Part shown: positions 51,340 through 59,899 of the stretch, piece by piece
Layout: each line of letters opens with the position of its first letter
How positions within the stretch are numbered: position 1 is the first letter of the stretch
Assembly: GCF_010731575.1 (NCBI RefSeq)
Contig: NZ_AP022617.1
Location: 4,278,001-4,342,000, forward strand
Direction of reading: 5' to 3'
Length of the DNA stretch: 64,000 nucleotides
DNA from: Mycolicibacterium monacense
GTDB taxonomy: Bacteria > Actinomycetota > Actinomycetes > Mycobacteriales > Mycobacteriaceae
The notes under the pieces: model-generated
Told to the model about the DNA's origin: nothing
The model's input: only the letters and a program-made list of their open reading frames with translations
Database searches by the model: none
Position numbers and translations under genes: made by a program

Positions 51340-52982
51340 GCGCTCGTCCCCTCGCGGACCGGACTGGGTCGCCCGAGCAGGAAACCCGAGTAGCCCGACG
51401 CGACGACCTCGTCGCACTCGCGCCGGTACTCACCGCATCCGGCGACGTAGGGCATGAAGGTGCGCGCCTTCCCGGGAATGTTGGCGCCCAGGTACCACGA
51501 GTTCGCCTGTGGGTAGAGGGTTTCGGCGGCCAGCTCGCCGATGTGCTCCATCCACCGGTCCTGCGCGTCGCGGGTGGCCTCGATGCGGTCGTGGCCGAGT
51601 TTGCGCAGGTGCAGCAGGCAGTCGGCGATCCAGTCGACGTGCTGTTCGATCGACACCAGCATGTTGCTCAGCACCGACGGGCTTCCGGGCCCGGTGACCA
51701 TGAACAGGTTCGGGAATCCGGCCGTCTGCAGGCCGAGCAGGGTCCGTGGGCCGTCGTCCCATTCGTCGCGCAGTGCCGCGCCGCCGGTGCCGCGGATGTC
51801 GATGTCGGTCAGCGCCCCGGTGATCGCATCGAAGCCGATCGCGAACACGAGCGTGTCGACGTCGAGGTGGCGTCCGCCGACGAGCCGGATCCCGGTGGCG
51901 GTGATCTGGTCGATCGGTTCTGCGCGGCTGTTGACCAGCTCGACGTTGTCGCGGTTGTAGGTCTGGAAGTAGCCGGTGTCCACACACGTGCGTTTGGTGC
52001 CGATGTGGTGTTGGGGGCAGAGGAGTTCGGCGGTCTGGGCGTCCTCGACGATGCTGCGGATCTTGTTGCGCGCGAACTCCTGAGCCATCCGGTTCGCGTC
52101 TTCGTCGGTGAAGAAATCGGTGAACGCGGCCGACAGCGCGTTGATCCCGCCGCGTTGCCAGCCCTCCTCGTAGCGCCGTTCGCGCTCCTCTGCGGTGACG
52201 TCGAAGGTGCCCTGGGTCGGCGGCGGATGCGGGACCCCGGCGTCGCTGCGCTGACAGATGCGGCGGCGGGTGGCGAAATCGGCGATGGCCGAATCGAATT
52301 CATCGGCCGCGAGCGGCCGGTTCTGTGCCGGCATGCTGTAGTTCGGGGTGCGCTGCAGCACGAAGAGCTGTTCGGCCGCCTCGGCGATGCGCGGAATGGC
52401 CTGGATACCCGAGGATCCGGTGCCGATCACCGCGACCCGCCTGCCGGTGAAGTCCACGGGGTCGTGGGGCCACCGCCCGGTGTGGTACCACCGTCCGCGA
52501 AACTGTGAAAGGCCCGGGAATTCCGGCTGTTTGGCCACGGACAGGCAGCCTGTCGCCATCACGCAGAACGTCGCCCGCAGTACCTGGCCGGTATCGCAGA
52601 CCAGCGTCCACTGTGCCGTGTCGTCGTCCCAGTCGGCGCGCCGCACCGTGGTGCCGAACGTGATGTCGTCGCGCAGGTCGAAGCGGTCGGCGACATGGCC
52701 GATGTAGGACAGGATCTCGGGTTGCGCGGCGTACCGCTCGGTCCACCGCCACTCACGGGTCAGGGTCTCGTCGAAGGAGTACGCGTAGTCGATGCTCTCG
52801 ATGTCGCAGCGTGCGCCGGGATAGCGGTTCCAGTACCAGGTGCCGCCCACGTCCTCACCCCGTTCGACGATCCGCGCGGTGAGCCCCAGCGCGCGGACGC
52901 GGTGCAGCATGTACAGGCCGGCGAAACCGGCACCGACGATCACGACGTCGAACCGGTCGGGCGAATCCTGCTGGGCGGACAT
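51336..52982 (-). CDS. Type I Baeyer-Villiger-like flavin monooxygenase
   Basis: A 548-residue FAD/NADPH monooxygenase. The FAD motif is VIVGAGFAGLYMLHRV, followed by GGTWYWNRYPGARCDIES. The BVMO fingerprint FxGxxxHxxxW is met by FRGRWYHTGRW, and the NADPH motif is VIGTGSSGIQ. The Rossmann motifs and length fit cyclohexanone-monooxygenase-type enzymes. In this operon it may oxidise the carbon or nitrogen of a gamma-glutamylated or free amine, an unusual replacement for the PuuB oxidase. ATG 52982 is chosen; the frame extends upstream into the ADH gene. Confidence 0.88.
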   Translation of the reverse strand: MSAQQDSPDRFDVVIVGAGFAGLYMLHRVRALGLTARIVERGEDVGGTWYWNRYPGARCDIESIDYAYSFDETLTREWRWTERYAAQPEILSYIGHVADRFDLRDDITFGTTVRRADWDDDTAQWTLVCDTGQVLRATFCVMATGCLSVAKQPEFPGLSQFRGRWYHTGRWPHDPVDFTGRRVAVIGTGSSGIQAIPRIAEAAEQLFVLQRTPNYSMPAQNRPLAADEFDSAIADFATRRRICQRSDAGVPHPPPTQGTFDVTAEERERRYEEGWQRGGINALSAAFTDFFTDEDANRMAQEFARNKIRSIVEDAQTAELLCPQHHIGTKRTCVDTGYFQTYNRDNVELVNSRAEPIDQITATGIRLVGGRHLDVDTLVFAIGFDAITGALTDIDIRGTGGAALRDEWDDGPRTLLGLQTAGFPNLFMVTGPGSPSVLSNMLVSIEQHVDWIADCLLHLRKLGHDRIEATRDAQDRWMEHIGELAAETLYPQANSWYLGANIPGKARTFMPYVAGCGEYRRECDEVVASGYSGFLLGRPSPVREGTSA

Positions 52983-52989
52983 GGTTTTC

Positions 52990-54195
52990 CTAACCTGCGG
53001 CCGTGACGAGGCCGCGGTCACGGGTGGCCAGCGCGCGGGCGAACGCCTGGTGCACCTCGGCGCGGTCCCACGGTTGCGGGGCCATCGTGATGAAGTAGTC
53101 CGACAGGGCCAGGTCGGTGAGGCGGTCCAGATGCTCGGCGCCGAGGCCGAGATCACTCAGCACCGGGAACTGCAGATCACTCAGGAGTCGGCGGACCGCA
53201 CCGACCAGTCGGCTACCGTCCGCGGTCCCGTCGGCGGGCAGTCCCCACGCGTCGGCGATGCGCTCCATCCGGTCGGGCACGTGGTGGCGCTCCCGTTCCA
53301 GCGTCTCGGCCAACACCAGGCCGATGGTCAGGCCGTGCGGGGCGCCGGTGAGGCCGCCGATGGCCTGCCCCAGCGAGTGTTCGGCCGCGCAGTCGGAGAT
53401 GTTCATCGCCAGCCCGGCCATCATGCTGCCGCAGGCCATATCGGCACGGGCGGCGGCATCGGCGCCGTCGCGGTAGGCGGCGGGCAGCGAATGGCCCATC
53501 AGGCGTACGGCTTCCAGGGCGATGGCATCCCCGACCGGGGTGCGCACCTTGGCGATGACCGCGGCCATCGCCTGTGCGAGCGCGTCGATACCGGTGTTGG
53601 CGGTCATCACCGGCGGCATGCTCCACGTCAGCACGGGATCGACCACGGCGTACTGGGCCCGCATGTTCGGGTGGGCGATGCCGGCCTTGCGCCCGGCCTG
53701 GGGATCGGACACCACCGCACCGCCGGACACCTCCGATCCGGTACCCGCCGTGGTCGGCACGGCGATCAGCGGGACCGCGGGAGCCGGATAGGTGCGCGCG
53801 GAGTCGAGGAACTCGCCGAAGGTCAGGCCCTGCTGGTGGCACAACCGGGCGGCCTTGGCGGTGTCGATCACCGAGCCGCCGCCGAGGGCGACGATCGCGT
53901 CGACCGATTCGGAGGTCATACTCGCGGTGGCGGCGTCGACCATCTCGATCGTGGGTTCACCGGGGGCCTTGTCCAGTCGGCTGACCGTCAGGCCCGAGGT
54001 GGACAGGGTCGTCAGGACAGCCGCGACCGCCGGGTTGTGGTGCTCGATGCCCTGATCGGTCAGCACCAGCACGCGCTGCGCACCCGCGTCGCGGAGCAGG
54101 TCGGGCAGGCGGTGAGCGCTGCCCTCGCCGAAGGTGATGCGCACCGGCAGGTGGTTGCCGAACGGCGCGATGGTCGAGATGTTGTCGATTGTCAC
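52990..54195 (-). CDS. Iron-type alcohol dehydrogenase with a missing metal ligand
   Basis: A 401-residue group III (Fe-ADH) dehydrogenase. NAD-binding GGGSVIDTAKA and AVPTTAGTGSEVSGGAVV are present. The metal site would be Asp-His-His-His: here TGIDALAQAMAA gives Asp but Gln instead of the first His, while AEHSLGQAIGG and APHGLTIGL keep the two later His residues. Metal binding and activity may therefore differ. It likely oxidises an alcohol or aldehyde formed in the operon's pathway. It is 7 bp upstream of the monooxygenase gene. Confidence 0.87.
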   Translation of the reverse strand: MTIDNISTIAPFGNHLPVRITFGEGSAHRLPDLLRDAGAQRVLVLTDQGIEHHNPAVAAVLTTLSTSGLTVSRLDKAPGEPTIEMVDAATASMTSESVDAIVALGGGSVIDTAKAARLCHQQGLTFGEFLDSARTYPAPAVPLIAVPTTAGTGSEVSGGAVVSDPQAGRKAGIAHPNMRAQYAVVDPVLTWSMPPVMTANTGIDALAQAMAAVIAKVRTPVGDAIALEAVRLMGHSLPAAYRDGADAAARADMACGSMMAGLAMNISDCAAEHSLGQAIGGLTGAPHGLTIGLVLAETLERERHHVPDRMERIADAWGLPADGTADGSRLVGAVRRLLSDLQFPVLSDLGLGAEHLDRLTDLALSDYFITMAPQPWDRAEVHQAFARALATRDRGLVTAAG

Positions 54196-54235
54196 TGCAC
54201 TCCAACAAATGTGGTCGAGAGGGATGGTGTCTGGA

Positions 54236-54913
54236 TCACGGTTGCACCGGCAGCGTCGAGGTGTTGAACAGCGGCGCCGTTGCGGCCGAGATCAACGCGC
54301 GGAACAGTTCGTGCATGAGCGGGTCCTCCGGATGCCAGTGCACGCCGAGGGCGAACGGATGGTCCGGCCACTCGACGGCTTCGATCGCGCCGTCGGGTAC
54401 CGATGCGGCCGTCACCTTGCCGCCGTCGCCGACCGTCGCCAGTCCCTGGCGGTGGCGTGAGTTCACCTCGCGGACGCCGGCGTACCCGGCCTCGCCGAGC
54501 AGGCTGTCGACGGCCACGTCGACGGTGTGCGACGTCGTCTCGGCGGTGTGGTGGTGTCCGAACCGTCGGCGAACGGTGCCACCGGCCGCGACGTTGAGCG
54601 CCTGCAGTCCGCGGCAGACACCGAGCACCGGCACCGCTTCGGACAGGGCGGCGGCCGCGATGTCGAGTTCGAAATCGTCGCGCTGCGCCTCGATGTCGCC
54701 GTCGCCGGCGAGGACGATCGCGTCGACGGTGTGGAGCAGCAGGTCGGTGTCGGCGTGTGCGGACGGAGGCAGGATCAGCGGTTGGCCGCCCGCGCGGTGG
54801 ATTGCCTCCAGGTAGGTCTGGGCGACGAGGACGGCCGGCTGGTCCCACAGACCCCAGCGCGCGGCGACGCTTAACCCGCAGACACCGATCAGTGGCGTTA
54901 CTTCCGAATTCAT
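54236..54913 (-). CDS. Class I glutamine amidotransferase-like gamma-glutamyl hydrolase (PuuD-type)
   Basis: A 225-residue hydrolase of the peptidase C26 family. The nucleophile elbow GVCRGLQALNVAAGG and the catalytic ALGVHWHPEDPL are in place. PuuD-type enzymes cleave gamma-glutamyl-GABA or similar amides, releasing glutamate, which completes the cycle begun by the ligase in the same operon. ATG 54913 is used and lies at the edge of the TGGT-N11-ACCA site. First gene of the operon, divergent from the GntR regulator. Confidence 0.87.
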   Translation of the reverse strand: MNSEVTPLIGVCGLSVAARWGLWDQPAVLVAQTYLEAIHRAGGQPLILPPSAHADTDLLLHTVDAIVLAGDGDIEAQRDDFELDIAAAALSEAVPVLGVCRGLQALNVAAGGTVRRRFGHHHTAETTSHTVDVAVDSLLGEAGYAGVREVNSRHRQGLATVGDGGKVTAASVPDGAIEAVEWPDHPFALGVHWHPEDPLMHELFRALISAATAPLFNTSTLPVQP

Positions 54914-54931
54914 GGTCTTAGTTTCATACCA
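54913..54931. promoter_or_regulatory. Candidate GntR/FadR-type operator
   Basis: TGGT-N11-ACCA in the 55-bp gap between the divergent amidase and GntR genes, covering the amidase start codon. It loosely recalls the TGGT...ACCA arms of FadR-type sites, but the spacer is longer than in FadR, so confidence is low. Confidence 0.3.
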
Positions 54932-54968
54932 CCAGACTTCGGGACCGCGCCCGGTTACGCTGCAAAAG

Positions 54969-55697
54969 ATGCCCGACGATTTCCTGCTGCGACCTCTCGA
55001 CGCCCCACCGGCGTATGCCGCCGTCGTCGAGCGGGTCCGGCGCGCGGTCGCGCTCGGGGTGTTGCTGCCCGGCGACCGGTTGCCGTCCGAGCGGGCGCTG
55101 GCCGAAGGGCTCGGCGTCTCGAGGGTCACGGTGCGCGAGGCGCTGCGGGTCTTGCAGGGTGAACGGCTGCTGATCACCAAACGGGGCAACGGCGGCACGG
55201 TGGTGGCGCCCACGGTCGCCCGCCTCGGGGACGATCCGGACGGCGTGGACTACGGCCGCCGACTCGACGAGGTCTTCGAGTTGCGGCTGGCCGTCGAGTC
55301 GATGGCCGCCCGCCTCGCGGCCCGGCGGGGCCGGCCGGAGGGCCTGCGGTGGCTGGACTCCTGCCAGGAGGCGTTGCGGGCCAGCTCCGACGTGCACACC
55401 TTCCGGCGCGCCGACTCCGAGTTCCACCTGGCGGTCGCCCGGTTGAGCGGAAACAGCATGCTCAGCCAGGTGATCGAGGATGCCCGCGCCGCGGCCTTCT
55501 CCCGGCTGGACCGCCAGGACTTCGCCGTCATCTACGAATCCTCGATCCGCGGCCACGCCGCGGTGATCGAGGCCATCCGCAACGCGGACCCCGACGGCGC
55601 GGCGGCGGCGATGGCCGCCCATATCGAGGAGGCCCGCGACGAAGTGGCGGCGGTGCTGTCCACGCGTGAGTCGCCGGAGGTCCGCTCGGCCGGCTGA
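54969..55697 (+). CDS. GntR-family (FadR subfamily) regulator
   Basis: A 242-residue regulator with an N-terminal winged helix (LLPGDRLPSERALAEGLGVS, then RVTVREALRVLQGERLL) and a C-terminal FCD effector domain with the metal-binding set of His residues (EFHLAVARLSGN, RGHAAVIEAI, HIEEARDEV). It is expected to sense the amine or an intermediate and repress the divergent operon. I start at ATG 54969 because a TACGCT box ends exactly 7 nt before it; the frame also opens at 54912. Confidence 0.88.
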   Translation: MPDDFLLRPLDAPPAYAAVVERVRRAVALGVLLPGDRLPSERALAEGLGVSRVTVREALRVLQGERLLITKRGNGGTVVAPTVARLGDDPDGVDYGRRLDEVFELRLAVESMAARLAARRGRPEGLRWLDSCQEALRASSDVHTFRRADSEFHLAVARLSGNSMLSQVIEDARAAAFSRLDRQDFAVIYESSIRGHAAVIEAIRNADPDGAAAAMAAHIEEARDEVAAVLSTRESPEVRSAG

Positions 55698-55728
55698 GCG
55701 CTGCCGGAGCGGCCGGTAACGTCGAATC

Positions 55729-56508
55729 GTGAGCATCCGCCCGCTGCGCCAGTCGGTGCGGCCGAGCCCCGTCTTCCTCGCCGTGGTGGCGATCACCGTC
55801 GCCGGCGGCGCCCTGGCATGGATGGCGGCGGACACCGTCGCGCCGCTGGCGTATGCCGGGGTGTTCGTCCTGGTGATCGCGGGCTGGCTGGTGTCGCTGT
55901 CGCTGCACGAGTTCGGGCATGCCTACACCGCGTTCCGGTTCGGCGACCGCGACGTCGAGATCCGCGGATACCTGACCCTGAATCCGTTGAAGTACTCCCA
56001 CCCGATGCTCTCGCTCGGGCTGCCGGTGTTGTTCATCGCGCTCGGCGGGATCGGGCTGCCGGGCGGGGCGGTCTACCTGCGGACATCGTGGATGACCGCG
56101 CGCCAGAAGACGCTGGTGAGCCTCGCCGGCCCGAGTGCGAACCTCGTGCTGGCGGTCCTGTTGCTGGGGTCGACGCGGCTGCTGTACGACCCGGCGCACG
56201 GTGTGTTCTGGGCCGGGCTGGCATTCCTCGGGTTCCTGCAGGTCACGGCGTTCGTCCTGAACATGCTGCCGGTCCCGGGTCTGGACGGCTACGGCGCGTT
56301 GGAGCCGCACCTGAGCCCGGACACCCAGCGCGCCCTGGTGCCCGTCAAGCAGTGGGGTTTCTTCATCCTGCTGATCCTGCTGCTCGCCCCCGCGCTCAAC
56401 CAGTGGTTCTTCGGCGCCGTGTACTGGCTCGCCGAACTGTCCGGGGTGCCGAGCGCGCTGATGTCGATCGGCGGTCAGCTGACCCGCTTCTGGTCTGCCT
56501 GGCTGTAG
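55729..56508 (+). CDS. M50-family intramembrane metalloprotease (Rv0359-like)
   Basis: A 259-residue site-2-protease family membrane protein with about six helices. The zinc motif is LHEFGHAYTA (HExxH) and the third ligand is in NMLPVPGLDGYGALEP (LDG). Actinobacterial members of this subgroup lack a PDZ domain, as here. The substrate is unknown. The start is GTG 55729. It corresponds to Rv0359, near purA and Rv0358 in M. tuberculosis, although the amine operon is inserted between them here. Confidence 0.9.
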   Translation: MSIRPLRQSVRPSPVFLAVVAITVAGGALAWMAADTVAPLAYAGVFVLVIAGWLVSLSLHEFGHAYTAFRFGDRDVEIRGYLTLNPLKYSHPMLSLGLPVLFIALGGIGLPGGAVYLRTSWMTARQKTLVSLAGPSANLVLAVLLLGSTRLLYDPAHGVFWAGLAFLGFLQVTAFVLNMLPVPGLDGYGALEPHLSPDTQRALVPVKQWGFFILLILLLAPALNQWFFGAVYWLAELSGVPSALMSIGGQLTRFWSAWL

Positions 56509-56533
56509 TGCGCGGGCGGCGGGGCCTCTTGCG

Positions 56534-56558
56534 ATATATGCGACTTCACGCATAGATT
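56534..56558 (+). promoter_or_regulatory. Candidate metal-responsive operator over a leaderless zitA promoter
   Basis: TATGCG-N6-CGCATA at 56537-56554, extendable to nine-base arms with one mismatch (56534-56557), overlaps a TAGATT -10 box at 56553-56558 that lies 6 nt before the zitA ATG. ArsR/SmtB-family repressors bind AT-flanked palindromes of about this shape at metal-export genes. The regulator is not in the window. Confidence 0.5.
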
Positions 56559-56564
56559 GCTGGC

Positions 56565-57461
56565 ATGGGCGCCGGTCACGATCATCAGCACGGGACCGAC
56601 ACCCGTGTCAGCAGGATGCTCATCGCCGCCGCCGTCCTCACCGCGTTCTTCGTCCTCGAACTGGTCACCGCGCTGTGGATCGACTCGATCGCCCTGCTCG
56701 CGGACGCCGGGCACATGCTCACCGACCTCGTCGCGATGTTCATGGGGCTGACCGCCGTCCTGCTCGCCCGGCGCGGCAGCGCCTCGCCCGCCCGCACCTA
56801 CGGCTGGCACCGGGCCGAGGTGTTCACCGCGGTCGCCAACGCCGTCCTGCTGCTCGCGATGGCGGTGTTCATCCTCTACGAGGCGGTTGAACGACTCGGC
56901 GACGCGCCGGACGTTCCGGGTGTGCCGATGATCGTGGTCGCACTGGCCGGGCTGGCCGCCAACGCCGTGGTCGTCCTGCTGCTGCGGTCGCACTCCAAGG
57001 AGAGCCTCGCGGTCAAGGGCGCCTACATGGAGGTCGTCGCCGATACGGTCGGCAGCATCGGGGTGCTCATCGCGGGCATCGTGACGGTGACGACAAGCTG
57101 GCCGTACGCCGACGTCGTGGTGGCGGTGTTCGTCGCGCTGTGGGTGCTGCCGAGGGCGATCTCGCTGGCCCGGGCGGCCCTGCGGATCCTCTCGGAATCC
57201 TCGCCGGCCCACATCGACGTCGACGAGCTCAAGACGGCGCTGTGCGCGGTCGAGGGCGTGACCGAGGTGCACGATCTGCACGTGTGGACGCTGGTCCCGG
57301 GCAAGGACGTCGTGACCGCGCATCTGACGTCGGCCCGCGATTCGGCCCGCGTGCTCGACGACGCCCGCGCGGTGCTGGCCGCCCGCGGGCTGGACCATGC
57401 GACGGTGCAGGTCGAGCCGCCCGGTGAAACCGACTGCAACTGCGAGAGCAACGACTGGTAG
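56565..57461 (+). CDS. zitA: Cation diffusion facilitator, ZitA-like zinc exporter
   Basis: A 298-residue CDF transporter with six membrane helices and a cytoplasmic C-terminal domain. ALLADAGHMLTDLVAMFMG holds the TM2 His/Asp metal ligands, AYMEVVADTVGS the TM5 site, and HDLHVWTL the cytoplasmic domain. A His-containing start (MGAGHDHQHG) and a Cys-rich end (ETDCNCESNDW) may bind metal. It matches the position near fba of the ZitA exporter of M. smegmatis as I recall it, which exports Zn(II). ATG 56565. Confidence 0.9.
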   Translation: MGAGHDHQHGTDTRVSRMLIAAAVLTAFFVLELVTALWIDSIALLADAGHMLTDLVAMFMGLTAVLLARRGSASPARTYGWHRAEVFTAVANAVLLLAMAVFILYEAVERLGDAPDVPGVPMIVVALAGLAANAVVVLLLRSHSKESLAVKGAYMEVVADTVGSIGVLIAGIVTVTTSWPYADVVVAVFVALWVLPRAISLARAALRILSESSPAHIDVDELKTALCAVEGVTEVHDLHVWTLVPGKDVVTAHLTSARDSARVLDDARAVLAARGLDHATVQVEPPGETDCNCESNDW

Positions 57462-57486
57462 CGGCGCTCCCCCGACCGCGACGGCC

Positions 57487-57903
57487 TCAGCTGAGCCCGA
57501 ACTCCGCCCGCGCCGAGGGATCGCAGTCGTCGAGCAGGTCGAGGCAGCGCTGGTACTCGTCGGTCTCGCCGATCGTGTCCGCCGCGCGGGCCAACGCGGC
57601 CACACAGCGCAGGAAGCCGCGGTTGGGCTCGTGCCGGTAGGGCACCGGGCCGAATCCCTTCCACCCGTTGCGGCGCAGCTGGTCCAGGCCCCGGTGGTAG
57701 CCGGTGCGGGCGTAGGCGTACGCGGTGACGGCCTTGTCGTCGGCGAGCGCCTCTTCGGCGAGCGCGGCCCACGCGACCGACGCCGACGGATGGGCCGCCG
57801 CCACGATCGCCGGGTTCTCACTCGCCTCGAGTTCCGCTTCCGCTTCGGGGTCACCCGGCAGCAGCACCGGGTCCGGTCCGAGAAGGTCACCCATCCGCGT
57901 CAT
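57487..57903 (-). CDS. DUF3151 protein (Rv0360c-like)
   Basis: A 138-residue cytoplasmic protein of the actinobacterial DUF3151 family. MGDLLGPDPVLLPGD at the N-terminus and YAYARTGYHRGLDQLRRNGW, GFGPVPYRHEPNRGFLRC are recognisable; the whole looks like a helical, TPR-like repeat. Function unknown. ATG 57903 is preferred; 57912 and 57894 are in-frame alternatives. It is divergent from the Rv0361-like gene, as in M. tuberculosis, and tail-to-tail with zitA. Confidence 0.88.
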   Translation of the reverse strand: MTRMGDLLGPDPVLLPGDPEAEAELEASENPAIVAAAHPSASVAWAALAEEALADDKAVTAYAYARTGYHRGLDQLRRNGWKGFGPVPYRHEPNRGFLRCVAALARAADTIGETDEYQRCLDLLDDCDPSARAEFGLS

Positions 57904-58001
57904 GGACAACATTGTGCCGTGCCGGTCGCGGCGCGCGGTCATCGGTCCGAATCGGCCGATAAGCTCCATCGGTAGCGTCGTTGGAGGAGGAACGCAACGG
58001 G

Positions 58002-58835
58002 ATGTCGAACCCACGAGGGCCCGGACAGGGTGACGAGCCGACCGACCCGTCGGCAGCGGGTGGCCCCGGCGACCAGACCGGCCCCGACGACACCACCAGG
58101 CCGTCTCCGACGGCCGATCACGAACCCGCCACCGAGGTGATCGCGTCCTCGTCACCGGGGGCGGACCAGTTCGAGCCGTCGGAGGGCGAACGCCGCTTCA
58201 CCGCCCCGTCGGGCTTCGACGCCGGGTCCACCCAGAAGATCGACCCACCACCGGACCCGGCCACCGAGGTGTTCCCCCGCTCCGAGGGCGGCCTCCCCGG
58301 TTCGGGCACCGACCCGTTCGCCGCGCAGAAGGCCGCGGGCCCGCAGGTCATCCCCCCGCGCGGCGATGCGCCGCGACCGCCGCAGCAGGGCCGTCGCAGC
58401 TGGGGCTGGGTGGTGGCCGTCGTGTTGGTGATCGCGGCGCTGGTGGCGATCGCGATCCTGGGCACGATCCTGTTGACCCGCGGATCCGGGTCGACCGCAT
58501 CGCAGGAGGATCAGGTCCGCGCGACAATCGAGCAGTTCGACGTCGCCATCCAGAACGGCGATCTGGCGACGTTGCGGGGCATCACGTGCGGCGCCAAGCG
58601 CGACAGTTACGTCAACTACGACGACAAGGCCTGGGCGGAGACCCACAAGCGGGTCGCCGCGGCCAAGCAGTACCCGGTGGTCGCCAGCATCGACCAGATC
58701 GTCGTCAACGGCGACCACGCGGAGGCCAACGTCACCGCCTTCATGGCCTATGCGCCGCAGACCCGCTCGACCCGCAGCTTCGACCTGGAGTTCCGCGACG
58801 ACCAGTGGAAGATCTGCCAGGCGCCGTCGCCCTAA
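58002..58835 (+). CDS. Membrane-anchored protein (Rv0361-like)
   Basis: A 277-residue protein. A 130-residue Pro/Gly/Asp-rich cytoplasmic N-terminus is followed by one membrane helix (WGWVVAVVLVIAALVAIAIL) and an outer NTF2-like domain (DQVRATIEQFDVAIQNGDLA ... FDLEFRDDQWKICQAPSP) with two Cys residues. Function unknown. GGAGGAGGAA upstream supports ATG 58002 over a TTG at 57981. The end overlaps the convergent fba gene by 4 bp. Confidence 0.85.
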   Translation: MSNPRGPGQGDEPTDPSAAGGPGDQTGPDDTTRPSPTADHEPATEVIASSSPGADQFEPSEGERRFTAPSGFDAGSTQKIDPPPDPATEVFPRSEGGLPGSGTDPFAAQKAAGPQVIPPRGDAPRPPQQGRRSWGWVVAVVLVIAALVAIAILGTILLTRGSGSTASQEDQVRATIEQFDVAIQNGDLATLRGITCGAKRDSYVNYDDKAWAETHKRVAAAKQYPVVASIDQIVVNGDHAEANVTAFMAYAPQTRSTRSFDLEFRDDQWKICQAPSP

Positions 58836-59869
58836 TCGGCGGTGACCGAGCGGCCCTCGCTGTGTAGATCCCGGCAGGCCTCGATGACACGCTCGGCCAT
58901 CCCCGCCTCGGCCTTCTTCAGATAGCTGCGCGGGTCGTAGACCTTCTTGTTGCCCACTTCGCCGTCGATCTTGAGCACACCGTCGTAGTTGGTGAACATG
59001 TGCGCGGCGATCGGGCGGGTGAACGCGTACTGGGTGTCGGTGTCGACGTTCATCTTGACCACGCCGTAGCGCAGGGAGTCCTCGATCTCCGACTTCAGCG
59101 ACCCCGAGCCGCCGTGGAACACGAAGTCGAAAGGCTGTGCGTCCGAATCCAATCCGAGCTTCGCGGCGGCCACCTTCTGGCCCTCCGCCAACACCTCGGG
59201 CTTGAGTTTGACGTTGCCGGGTTTGTACACGCCGTGCACGTTGCCGAACGTCGCGGCCAGCAGGTACCGGCCGTGCTCCCCCGCGCCGAGGGCGTCGATG
59301 GTCTTCTCGAAGTCCTCCGAGGTGGTGTAGAGCTTGTCGTTGATCTCGGCCTCGACACCGTCCTCTTCGCCGCCGACCACGCCGATCTCGACCTCCAGCA
59401 CGATCTTGGCGGCGGCGGCCTGTTTGAGCAGCTCCTGTGCGATCGTCAGGTTCTCGTCGATCGGCACGGCCGACCCGTCCCACATGTGCGACTGGAACAG
59501 GGGGTTGCCGCCGGCGGCGACACGGTCGGCCGAGATGGCCAGCAGTGGGCGGACGTAGGTGTCGAGTTTGTCCTTCGGACAGTGGTCGGTGTGCAGGGCG
59601 ACGGTGATCGGGTACTTCTCGGCGATCACGTGCGCGAACTCGGCCAGCGCGACGGCGCCGGTCACCATCTCCTTCACCCCCAGGCCGGACGCGAATTCCG
59701 CTCCACCGGTGGAGAATTGGATGATTCCGTCGCTACCGGCGTCGGCGAATCCCTTGATCGCGGCGTTGACGGTCTCCGACGACGTGCAGTTGATGGCGGG
59801 GAACGCGAACGAGTGCTTCTTGGCGCGGTCGAGCATCTCGGCGTAGACCTCGGGTGTGGCGATCGGCAT
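58832..59869 (-). CDS. fba: Class II fructose-bisphosphate aldolase
   Basis: A 345-residue zinc aldolase of glycolysis and gluconeogenesis. TVALHTDHCPKDKLDTYV holds the catalytic Asp and zinc His, VLEVEIGVVGGEEDGVE the Glu, and DFVFHGGSGSLKSE a further zinc His. NMNVDTDTQ-type sequence appears as VVKMNVDTDTQYAFTRPI. It corresponds to Rv0363c. ATG 59869. The zinc alcohol dehydrogenase ends 30 bp upstream. Confidence 0.98.
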   Translation of the reverse strand: MPIATPEVYAEMLDRAKKHSFAFPAINCTSSETVNAAIKGFADAGSDGIIQFSTGGAEFASGLGVKEMVTGAVALAEFAHVIAEKYPITVALHTDHCPKDKLDTYVRPLLAISADRVAAGGNPLFQSHMWDGSAVPIDENLTIAQELLKQAAAAKIVLEVEIGVVGGEEDGVEAEINDKLYTTSEDFEKTIDALGAGEHGRYLLAATFGNVHGVYKPGNVKLKPEVLAEGQKVAAAKLGLDSDAQPFDFVFHGGSGSLKSEIEDSLRYGVVKMNVDTDTQYAFTRPIAAHMFTNYDGVLKIDGEVGNKKVYDPRSYLKKAEAGMAERVIEACRDLHSEGRSVTAD

Positions 59870-59899
59870 ACGACGAAGTATCCCCCTATCGGGGCGTGA

